This document shows, one piece after another, positions 36,105-47,077 of a stretch of DNA of 64,000 bases (the stretch's first letter is position 1; every line of letters begins with the position of its first letter). The stretch is from Steromphala cineraria. Lineage: Eukaryota > Mollusca > Gastropoda > Trochida > Trochidae. The notes beneath the pieces were generated by a model. It had not been told where the DNA came from. It searched no databases and was given only the letters and a program-made list of their open reading frames with translations. The stretch lies in NCBI GenBank assembly GCA_916613615.1, contig OU744728.1, positions 30,201,950 to 30,265,949 of the forward strand. The letters are read 5' to 3'. A program made the translations under genes and the position numbers.

Positions 36105-37648
36105 TACTCTTCAAAAAAAGAAACGCATGAATAAATTTTCGTAGAATATGTTATCATTTAGTTGAGAGCAAAAATATCACATAATGTCAATGGTAAGAAA
36201 GTGAAATTTAACAAGGCTGTAGACAAAGTGTTGGCAAACACGTTGACATCAGTTTTTGGTGTGTTCTTGTGTGTTATTTATCCAAAATTTGGCGCTAAAG
36301 TCATTTTATTGTTTTGTTATAATATAGAGCAATTCTTGATCGACATATTTCTGGCAATGAATGCAAAAGGTAAAAATGTCTCCTTTACAAAGTTCTGCTT
36401 CACCCTTCCCGTATTGTGATTGACCGATGTTGAAGTGTCCAAAACGTAATATGACGTTGACGTGCACGTTTATAAAGTTCATAACATTAATGTTCTAAAG
36501 GGGTTTTGATCTTGTGTTTGAGGGATTAAGTGCAGGATTTTGACCTTGATCTTGACATAGACGTAGACCAAGCGGAGTTCTGTATGTTTTTGAACGCTCT
36601 CATGCTTGAAAACTCCCCCTATCAGTCCAAAAACCTATTGCATTTGACGTTCGTGAATGTTGTTGATGTTAAGACTAGCAGTCAAAATCTCTTTAAACAA
36701 CGAATTAAGCAGATCTTGCGTGCTTATTTTAGAAACATACTTTATAACTCCCTCTCAACCAACTCTGTTGACCTTTCAAATAAAAGTATAGGCCAACTTT
36801 TAATTTTCAGAAAGTAAACAATACTGAGAAACGCTGTTTTTCATTTTACAATTTTGGATGATAGTGAGGTTGATCACCAAACCAGACTTTACTAAAGATT
36901 ACACATTTAATCCTCAGGGTTTTAAAACACCTTTGACGGCGATTGAACATTTTGAAGTTTCTCAAAACAGGGCCGATAAATAGCTCTCTTGGTCGAATAT
37001 CCACGTCAGGGAAACTGCTCCCTAAAGTTTTGTAGACTTTTTTTTCACAAAACATGTATCTTTTATGTAATCTGTATTGCTGAGGGAAGACGATGACGCA
37101 AGTGCTTGACCAGGATGTAGATAATTTTGGCTTTGATAGCACTCTTGGTCTCCCAAATATTGGCTTCATTTTGTCGAAAATGGGCCTGGAGGAAACGACT
37201 TACTATGACTAAATATTGTGCCCTAATGATCATTCTAATTCAAAATGAGAGCAGATTTTGAAACTGAAGTTTTAATTTGACGTACAGCGATGTTTCCTAT
37301 TTTCTCCACTTTGACATTGTTTAATTTTATCCTTATTTCATGTTAAAAAAATAAATAAATTGAAACCATATTTACCTTTTGTTAGTTATTAGTTCCACAT
37401 GCTTTTATGCTTTCTACATGGCGTTTTTGCTTTACAGATTTTCCTAAGCAGAGGTATTAAAAAAAAGTTTTCAATTGCTTCTTTAAAGATCGAAATCGCT
37501 AAAATGTCTCCGTTTTTGCACAAACGTGGTAAATAATCATGTAAGGATTACGTTCATAGAAGAAATATGACAGTTTTAGTGTTATATTCATTTTTACAGA
37601 AGTCTAACAATTTCAAAATATACCATGCGTTTCTTTTTTTGAAGGGTA
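36105..37648. mobile_element. TIR DNA transposon of about 1.54 kb, TA target site, no intact transposase
   Basis: Ends CTCTTCAAAAAAAGAAACGC and GCGTTTCTTTTTTTGAAGGG are inverted repeats of about 23 bp, each flanked by TA. Size and TA duplication suit the Tc1/mariner superfamily. The ORFs inside (85, 95 and 107 codons) show no DDE signature that I recognise, so it is degenerate or non-autonomous. Confidence 0.7.
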
Positions 37649-37659
37649 TATTTCACTAT

Positions 37660-38985
37660 AAACACCATTATTTGTAACATTTGGATTCTTACTTGTATTA
37701 TTCAACAAGTTCGGACAGACCTATCTACTTGGCGTCCTTATCGCTCTCCAAGAGATGAGGTGTGAGAGTGTAATAATGGACATAAACCGATGTGTTGGTG
37801 TTTAAAATAAATAAATCGTTATCCAAAGTGGTATGAACCATCTTACTCTTACACCTTCAGTTGTTGTTTTCTAATTGTAATCAGATCTGGGGTCTGGAAA
37901 AGTACACCAGTGTACCAATTGATTAGTTTCTAAGTTTGACAATGTATTTATGTAAATCGAGAGTGGTATACATGCCTTAAAGATTCACTGCGTAAAAGGG
38001 TTTAGAAAATTTTCAGAATTATCATATTTATGCATTTTTTCAAAACTGAGGTGAATTTTAGATTTTCTTAGTTTGTGAAGCTTTCTCAGAATGTAGGAAT
38101 AAGATTTTTAAATGTGCTTGTGTCACCAAATCCAGACGTTATTTAAAATATTTCTAAAGACATCAAACAATTTCTGTATCCATACAATCGCAAGTCACAT
38201 CTTCTTTAAATTCTCGTGATCAAGTGTACTATAAGTCAGTAAGCCTTGTAAATAAACGTGTTTGTCAGACTGTGTTTCATAATGCATTAAAGCAAGTTAG
38301 AAGAAACTTCAGGTTTTATCTTACTCATTAATAAGTTTAAAATGTAGAAGTAAATAAAGTCTTATCGACCCTTTCAAAGTTGCTACCAATGTCTAACGAA
38401 TGGAATGATTATGTTATAAGTATAGGTACATTTAAATATACAACAAATAAGAAATCTGATGGTTGAACTTACCTACTAATGTTCACTAATTACTCCCAAA
38501 GGTCATCACTGCCCACTGTCCACTGTCGAGTGTGTCCTACCGCCTGCAAGTGTCAAGGGCTATTATTGTCCATCAGTGTTAAGCGGCCGTTTTGACACAG
38601 AAAAATCAGTGCAATATGCCTTAAGGCAATAATATATAAATAAATTCTTATGTCCTCATCTATATCATGATTGTTCAACACCTTGTAACTAACGACGTTC
38701 AATGTATGAGTTATCGCCTATGCTCTTTCTTGTGCCGCCTCTTTGCTTATTCGTCTAAGATAAACGTCATAAGCCATAATGACTTTTAAGTTTTTTCTGT
38801 CAAAACATGTTTGTAAGAGAAGGCCTAGATTAAAGAGGCATTGGCTAATTTATAAGATTTATTTGTTGATGTCATTTGGTGCTTAACATGGTGGGTGGGT
38901 AAACACTGTAACATCCATGTCAAAATAAGCGCGCATTGATGCTTTGGTTTCTTAACTATCATTAGCCTGAGCGAAATGAGTTAAT
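37660..38985. other. Intergenic, no gene seen
   Basis: AT-rich sequence without coding frames, splice-paired exons or evident repeats. Confidence 0.45.
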
Positions 38986-38988
38986 TAC

Positions 38989-39143
38989 CGTATTTGTCCT
39001 ATTAAGCGCCCCCTCCCTAATAAGCGCCCCCTATTACAAATTTCCATATAACAGAGCCCCCCTTTCTGGGGTATCCTTATAAGCGCCCCCTTTGGATTTT
39101 TGAAAGTTAAGCGCCCGGGGCGCTTAATAGGACGAATACGGTA
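38989..39143. mobile_element. Palindromic MITE with GC-rich TIRs and TA target site
   Basis: Ends TACCGTATTTGTCCTATTAA and TTAATAGGACGAATACGGTA are inverted repeats extending into AAGCGCCCC. The AAGCGCCCCCT motif recurs inside. About 150 bp, TA-flanked. Confidence 0.85.
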
Positions 39144-39149
39144 TGTTTA

Positions 39150-40895
39150 ACAAGTTTAATATATTGTTATATAAGCATGATTTCCTCAAACATCAATGTT
39201 ACCAATTATTTACAGTATATATGAATCATATACTGTAATGTATATTAAATGTGGTCAGTTTTGCGAGCAGAATACTTCAATTCAGGATTGTGCTTAGGTA
39301 TCACTAAGCAATATTTCTTTAGAAATTCGGGAATGTTCTTTTGTTGTTTTGATGTTTCTCATATAAAACTTTGTTTATACGTGATACACGTGGGAGCGAC
39401 CAAGCTACTTTGAATGTAGTTAAAGAATTACCTTTACTGAGGTGCACGGTGTCAACACTCTCAACATTGCATACTCAAAATAGATGATAGGCCTATATCA
39501 AACATACCTTTGCAAATGGTCTTGAAATAATGAATATTCTTGTTCAAAATTTCGAATTCTACGACAAATCGATGAGATATAAACATCATACCTAGTACCT
39601 CTACGATTTAAAAGTATTTATTCTACGAAAACACCGACATCAAAACACACTAAAAATTAAAATATAAAAATGTATGTCTCCCCTTAGAATTCAACAATTA
39701 CATTCATGAGAGATAGGTGACTGGTGCAGAACCTTATCAGTTATTTGATATACAAATGTAGGGTTGAAGATGGTTATAGCATGCTTTATCAATGATGACA
39801 GGTAGTTCCCTGGATATTGCCATAAGCATCAAATACAATATAATCAGTTATAACTAATCATTAATATCAGAATTATCATATTAACTTTCCTAATTTCGTG
39901 CATTTGTTTTTATAACCCTCCCCTCGTATGCCCAATTCAAAAGTTGATACTCGTTTTACTAGACATTCTTCCTCTGGTCAGATAAGTAATTATCGGCTTG
40001 CTATCCTCAGCAATATCACATTTCATCATCTTCATCTTACTCAATCTCATTATTTTTATAAAAGTCTCCATTTCAATCATCATCTCCGACGTCGGTATAA
40101 ATGTCATATTTAGAACAGAAAAACAGGAAGTTATACAAATTTCATAATTATCAATAACTTCACCGATCGATGTGATAATTATCATTTTAGTTAAATGTCC
40201 ACGTGATTCCGTCTTGCATTTACCTGTCTACGCTTAGAAAAGTGCGTTATCATCTTAGGCTTAGTGATAAGCAATTGTCTACTGTCACAATGATAGAGAT
40301 ATATGACATGCGCCCGCTATAGATAGTTATCTATGGCAATGAGTACAAGGGACTTTTTTGTAGTTAATCAGACAATATCGTGCAATACATCGAAGTAAAT
40401 GTTTTTATCATTGTGTTATTGTCAGGTTCATGACGTGCTAAATGGAGTGTATTTGATCGTTTTAAAGATGTCATGAATAAGAACAGGTTAAATAGTGTCC
40501 GAAAACAATGTGTGTACAAATTATGATTCAATGAGCTTTGAAGCCAAACTCTTCTCACTGTTTGTTCACAAAGCCTTTCATATTCATAACCCCAGTGAGT
40601 GCGGTTAGAGATATATAAAAAAAATTGTTCGATCTAATATCATGAAAGTTCAATATCACAAAAACAGTGAAATATGTATAGTTATCATCGTCGTTCTAAA
40701 TGCGACATAAAATTAAGCTTTAAACTTAAGGATACCATGATCAATCAGTTATAGTCTGGCCTGTATAGTACAACATATACTTATGTCTATGATACTGTAT
40801 GATAAGAGAGGCAAGACTAATTGGGCATCAAACATTCGTATGTTACTGAATACCATTGACAGAGTCAGAATGTTCAGTTAAATACATTTTGTTAA
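39150..40895. other. Intergenic, no gene seen
   Basis: Only short chance ORFs on both strands around 39.93-40.19 kb and 40.36-40.56 kb. Confidence 0.4.
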
Positions 40896-40904
40896 CGTTG
40901 TGTC

Positions 40905-41570
40905 ACAGTCACTGAAAGATATATTAACACAGGAATGGCCTTTGTCTCTTTCAATTTCAAATATTTATTTATACAGAATGTTTAAATCACATATATACAG
41001 AGAATACTAATTGAGTTCATTGAGCTCATCCCACGATTTGGCTAAGGAGTTCGGAAGATATTTTAACATACCAAAGGAAAATAGGATTTGTAAGTTCTGT
41101 AATCTTAATTATATGGAAGACGAATACATGTTCTTTTGATTTGCTCGTTTTATGCTGGCCTCAGAACAAACTATATCCTCCAATATTAAGATTTTCATCC
41201 ATTGGTTAAAATTTTCTTTGCTGTTAAGTACTGATAGTACTGTTCTTATGCGTAAGTTGTCGACATTTATTTATCATGGTATGTTACTAAGAACGAACAA
41301 TGTATGAACTCGTATATCTTGATTGTATATTCTATTGTTTGTTTTTTGGAGGTTGCTTTTCTGATTTTCTGTGATATGATGTCTATTTTGAAAAATTGTA
41401 TATGATGTAATATGATATTTCCTTAGATATGATATGTTTGAAATTATAATCATCACGATATTATGATCCCTGCGAAGGAGGTAAATTACAGACGCTTCAT
41501 TGTATATTTATCTTTTGTACTATAGGCCTATGGCCTTGAATTATTGAAATAAACTGATTGATGATAACAA
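40905..41570 (+). pseudogene. Second, more decayed LINE 3' fragment
   Basis: A plus-strand reading RICKFCNLNYMEDEYMF followed by a stop matches the same Cys-rich finger as the fragment at 34.8 kb, with the later His/Cys lost. The tail GGCCTATGGCCTTGAATTAT then AATAAACTGATTG resembles LINE 3' ends. Confidence 0.6.
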
Positions 41571-41574
41571 CATG

Positions 41575-44450
41575 ATAAGCACATGAAAGACTATCAAAGA
41601 CCTTTTGGAACATATCTCTTTTTAGAAATAGTTGTCAAATGGACGTTTTATGGACTATGATCATGCATGATACAAGTATAGTTCAGAGCTAAACACATAT
41701 ATGTATAATTCGAGTATATAGATAGATATAAGCTATAAATGATTAAACAAACATTGAAACCGCTTCATAACAATTTCTACCTTCAAAATATGTTTTTCAA
41801 TGAAAAATCTATATGCGCTTAATTTTTTTTTTTAAACAAGTAGCCTGTGACCTCGTTGTATCGCGGTAGGCCTACTTGATGCTCCCGTCAACAAATATTT
41901 TTTCTTACAATGAAAACAAAACTTTTTTAATATCCACCATTGACAATACCATAATATCAAAAAATTATAACATTTTCTACTTATTTGTCACTTGTATTTT
42001 TTATTCAATAGCCATTCATCTAGGAATCTAAAAGATTTTAGTCAAGGAAGCGGACTCCATCGTATCGCGGTAAATGCGAAAATCGGGATTGGGATGCGGA
42101 AACAGGATTTATGATTTTTCACTTCATTGTTTAACAAATAAAATTATTTCATATGTCTTTGTAATTAAAACAAAGATTCAATTATTCATCATTTATGTAA
42201 CTATTCGACTATGAAGTATCTGGAGAAGTTTGCACAAGCAGATCCTTGATGACTGGTGCTGATAAGTGATATCATCAGAACAGGTTTGATTTTGTTGGTT
42301 GTATTTTCAGATTTTATGAGCAGGTAATTATTGTTGTACGTTTTTTTAATATAAAGAATACTATTTCATAAAGGACTGATGATGAAAAAAAAATAGTCAT
42401 AGAATATTAATCTTGTCAACATCACCAAGACAATGAACATTTATTTGATTTAGAAAATTAGACCAATCCTATATGTAAATTTTAATATGAGTTTTAAGAT
42501 GAAACTAAAAATTATACATTTATAAGTGTAAATTAAATAAACCACACAAATTCATTATTTATACTTGGTAATGATAATTAAACTAAAGGGAGAAATGCAT
42601 GAAACTCTTGATTAAAATGAATATGTGTTTTTGTACTATATATTCAATAAGTTCGTTATCGGGAAAGCAGTTTTAGGTAGCTTCAACATCGTTAAGGTTT
42701 GAGTAAAGGAGAAAGAATACATCACTTTCAATGACCAAGTTTCTCTCTGTAGTTATATAAGTGTTATATATCACACATCGTTTTATAAGTTGTGTCGTGT
42801 TTGCCTTCGAGTCATACTCGGGTTACTTCAAGGACTATTATTTATATTGCGTATCGACATCTGTCTGTTAATCTCTCGGACATGTATATTTCAGGTGAGA
42901 AACAACGTCAGAATGTGACAGTGTCCTGATGTCAGCCAATCAATCAATGAGGAAATGACGGATTGGAGCGATTGACGGAGGGGGCTCTTCTTGCGTACAA
43001 AAGGGACAATGTTACCACAATGACAAGCCCAGGTACATGTACTTGAGTACTAGAAATCGAGGTAGAACAAAATAGGATTCATTCCGAGATAACACTAGTG
43101 ATGTGGTATTACAGATATATTCACACTTACATGAAAGTCATTGAAGAAAAAAAGACAGATTGAATATAAAGTAATCGGAGAATTAAAAGTTATCACTTTT
43201 TTAACTAAAATCGTGAATTTTAACAGTTTAAATCGCAATAAGAGCGCCTAATCCCTAAATTTGTTTGTTTTAAATCATTATTAATAAATTTTTCGAATGT
43301 TGAAAAAAAAAACAATAAAAAAAGGTGACTTTTCTATTGGTGCAAAGTCATGTTACTAAAAGATATGCAAACAATACAGAGAACAAATACTCATAGTCGA
43401 TCACAGCCAGCCACAGCCACAGCCACAATGACTTCACAAAACCCTTCTTATATTCTCTCATTAAATGGTTCTATGTGTGTTATCAACTTTTGAGCATATT
43501 TATCGTCTTTTTTAAAATCATTTACACACATGTACTATATTTAGTATAAATTATCAAAATTATCAAAATGAGTTTCTGTAATATGTTTACCAATACCCAC
43601 TTTGAAGTTCTGATGCGCAAAACTGTTTATGCCAAATATCATTTTGGGTTGTGTAGTCAACTGTAGATAGCATAATATACTATATATAGATACTGTATTT
43701 CAAATTTCCATCGCTTTTCGATATTTCATGAGAGTCATTTCATTGTGTTACCTCCTTTGAGGTTCAATGTGTTATTTCTTTTGATTTTTTTCAGATCGCT
43801 GTTCTAAAACTAGATTTAAGAGTTCAGTTTCTTTTTACATTGAATAAGCATTGTAACACGACTTCGGTAAATACTTGATTCTAATTGGCTGATCTTAAAG
43901 ATTTCCCTATGTTTAATGGCATTGAACACCAACAAATTGGCTAAGGCGAATCACCGCGAAATGATACATGATGTCTCTAGATTCGGTTCGACTCAACATT
44001 TAATTGTACTGTTTCTCTATATGTCCGTTCGCTATATATATTAGAAAGGTTCTGTCATTTTCGTACTTGCGTTTTCCAGTAGATGCTATTAATATATATA
44101 AATTAAAGCGTTTAAAACCTCTGGCTAACTAAATTTGCGGGAGTTGAATAACAATGAATCCCGGAAATTTTACAAACGAAACTGTTTATCTTCTCATTGA
44201 AGGTATAAGGTAACAATATCCGAGGCATGCTGAGGACATTTTGCTTGTATCAACGAGTGTTGATATATTTGATATCAGAAGACACGAGGATGATATTCAG
44301 TTTTTTATTCAAAATAATTTTTCATAACGTTTCCCGCGAAAATATTCAATCACTGCACAAGCCTAAAACTCATCATGCAGTGATGTCATAGCACTGTGAA
44401 ATCATCTTTTTTTTTAATTTATGAAGTCACAGTATTGTGACGTAAATGTG
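41575..44450. other. Intergenic, no gene seen
   Basis: AT-rich. A short duplicated phrase (TCGTTGTATCGCGGTA / CATCGTATCGCGGTA) occurs near 41855 and 42058. No coding evidence. Confidence 0.4.
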
Positions 44451-44452
44451 TT

Positions 44453-44691
44453 TAAAGGGGGTCTGCAACTCAATTTTTTAACTTCCAGTGCTTTATTAGC
44501 AGGGCTCCGAAAGAATCGAAAATGCTAGGCAGGACCGAAATCGTTTGGTTACGAACCGCTTACAACTGACAGCCAGTACCAAGTTTGTGTCATGTGACCC
44601 CTCCCCCCCCCCCCCCTCCCCTTACACGTCTGACGCTCGCATTAATGATGGTCAATTAGGTTTCACGAGCTAGGTTGTTGATTCCCTTTAA
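44453..44691. mobile_element. TTAA-flanked MITE, copy 2, inverse to the copy at 24.1 kb
   Basis: Starts TTAAAGGGGGTCTGCAACTC and ends GGTTGTTGATTCCCTTTAA. The inner sequence matches the 24.1 kb copy in reverse complement (CCAGTACCAAGTTTGTGTCA). It contains a poly-C run of about 14 near 44605. Confidence 0.8.
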
Positions 44692-44699
44692 GACGTCAT

Positions 44700-46355
44700 A
44701 GAATAGCATTTGTGATATGATGTACTTGCCGATGACAGGGCATTGTCCAAAATCTACCCTCAAAGTGATATCTCCTGTGGAACACAGTTTTGGATAATGC
44801 ATAAATTTAAGACACTCTTATTTTTATGACTTTACTTAATAGTATTTATGCTATTTATCAAAATTATTTTCTCATGCAAAAATTACCGAAAACGTGATCA
44901 ATATGTCAAGTAAACGTCGTTATAGCGAATTAGTCATAAGAAAACATCATGATCACGCATCTAACTGACTACTCGTGTGACAATGACCTGCTCTTGAATA
45001 TTACTTTTTTACATTAAAAAACTCACTTTTCATAACAATTCAAAGGTCCCTTGCTCTTTTACTATTAATCGTTAAACGCGTTATACCAGTTTGAAAATAT
45101 CCTGTTTTTAACATTTATTATATGATATTTTCATGGTGTATTCAAGTAAAGTACAGATGTGGCAACTTACTTTTTCATAAATGTGGGTCATAACATTTCC
45201 TGTCAGGACCCCTACGACTAAGGATACATCTATACAGAAAATAGTTATTAATGATAAGTGCAATGAGGACCATAAGAATTTCTAGATTAAAACATCCTGT
45301 GTAAAGCATTTCACTTAACATCATACATAATATCATAAGCGTATTAAAACCTTGTACTTCTCTCAAATAAAATGATGAAATGTGATCATATTTTTAGAAA
45401 TAATAATGTGATTTCGTCAATTAACTTCAATTATGATTATTCTCATTGAATCAGTTCAAAGTCGGCCACATGTGACTAGTACACGAAATGTTCAACAACA
45501 CAGCTGCTTATATAATAAAGCATAAAGCATTGCATGTATAGAAATCATTCAACTTTGTAACAAGCCGTTTGTAGAAAGTGTCACCATAAGGTTCAACGTT
45601 AACAGTTTAGTTGCGTGAAGAAAGTGTTATTGTGAACTATTACGTGCTTCAGTGGATGTTTGACCGATTAATTTGCACTTACTAATATAATTACCTAATT
45701 ACCTAATAACACTTATGGTAATTTTTAGATTTTGCATGGGAGAAATACTGTAACTAAACATTACTACGCTATTCTTAACAACTGCCTCCCAAAAGTTTGT
45801 GTACTGCTCTGTGTTAGCATGTTAACTGCTTGGACACAAGGACATACACTATGTTTACTAAATCATACTTGCAATATTTTTAAAAGTATTTTTAATGTAT
45901 ACGTTGTATTTTTAGAAAAATGTAGCGACCAACCTTGAGAAAATCGGACCAAAATTCATCAAATAGGAGATAATTTACCAAAAAATACCGAAACGGCAGT
46001 CGACATAAGGACATAAGTGTGGCCATTTCACAACTTCCGGTTTGTAAATGTACGCTTGAAAACCGTCTTTGTCGCGCTCAACTTGATTTTATATTCTTTT
46101 TCTCCAAATTATGTTTTCGTTGCTGTCAAAGTTGATACCCATCGAACGCAATTACGGTAGTTGAGACACGGTGTAAATCCTACAAGCATAATGATTACGT
46201 CACCGAAAGCGGGTTCGCAAAATGACATGCCCTTTCTAGGAGGGGTACTGTGCTTGAAGCTTCGAAATAAGTATGTTATTGTTGATTAAACAATCTAAAT
46301 ATGATATCAAAATTTCGACGAAAGATTTTTCTACAAAGTGATGTATTTCATTTCT
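44700..46355. other. Intergenic, no supported gene
   Basis: Contains a 37-bp exact match (45823-45860) to the ORF at 46.4 kb, described under findings. No splice-supported exon. Confidence 0.35.
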
Positions 46356-46361
46356 CAATAG

Positions 46362-46799
46362 CTAAGTTTCATCCTGAACCGCTTGCAAGTATGATACAGC
46401 ATCTTTAACTGCTTGGACACAAGGACATACACTATGTTTACAGGGTTGAAAGTTCAAAGTGCAACAATTTCCTAAAGTCATTCCCTGAAAATTAATGCAA
46501 CCGTTTTGGCCCCTGTGGAACACATAAGGGCTCACTTGATAACCAAATCTAAAAATGTTATCCTTATCTGCTGAGACGTTGGTACACCAGCCAACTAGGC
46601 CTTTTAATTGTGAGAAAGATGAAAATAGAGTTTGCACCCTGATGACCATTATTAAGGACCATAGGGCCATCAAAATTTTAGATCTAGAAAGAAAATTTGA
46701 GAATTTGAAATAGCTAAAAGAATACGGAAGGAGGATCAAACTGGCTACATGTAACGCCAAGCCATGTGCCCATTTGGTCTTTCTGGTGATATTTGCCAA
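46362..46799 (-). CDS. Cys-containing ORF, possibly the last exon of an unknown gene
   Basis: A 145-codon frame ending at TAG 46364-46362. A strong acceptor (TTTTCTTTCTAG) lies inside it near 46683, so the real exon may start there in phase 2, leaving about 107 codons with eight Cys (WC, NGC, GNCC, PCKHSVCPC). The family is not recognised; the spacing suggests a small disulfide-bonded secreted domain. It is divergent from the vWA gene, whose TATA box is 170 bp away. No AATAAA is seen close behind the stop. Confidence 0.4.
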   Translation of the reverse strand: MANITRKTKWAHGLALHVASLILLPYSFSYFKFSNFLSRSKILMALWSLIMVIRVQTLFSSFSQLKGLVGWCTNVSADKDNIFRFGYQVSPYVFHRGQNGCINFQGMTLGNCCTLNFQPCKHSVCPCVQAVKDAVSYLQAVQDET

Positions 46800-46970
46800 A
46801 ATGTTACAGATATTCGTATTTTGATCGGCTTTTTAATCATAATATAAAAATTGAAGCAACGAGATGGAACAATTAATTATCCCTATTATATGGTTATGAA
46901 AGTAATAAACTGAAATTGAAGTAAGTGAACAAACTTATGTGATGCAATGAAATTATCCAACGTTATCCAA

Positions 46971-46977
46971 TATAAAG
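46971..46977 (+). promoter_or_regulatory. TATA box of the vWA gene
   Basis: TATAAAG, 59 bp upstream of the ATG at 47036. It predicts a start site near 47000 and a 5' UTR of about 35 nt. Confidence 0.65.
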
Positions 46978-47035
46978 GACGGCACAATCTAAAGGGAGCC
47001 TTGTCTAATGGTGTGTTGAGAGAACATTCCCAAAT

Positions 47036-47077
47036 ATGCAGCTACTGAAGCTTATCGTCTGGATTGTTCTTCATTTT
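47036..47077 (+). CDS. vWA gene exon 1: start of signal peptide
   Basis: 14 codons (MQLLKLIVWIVLHF) then the donor TTT|GTGAGTAT in phase 0. The TATA box is at the expected distance. Confidence 0.78.
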
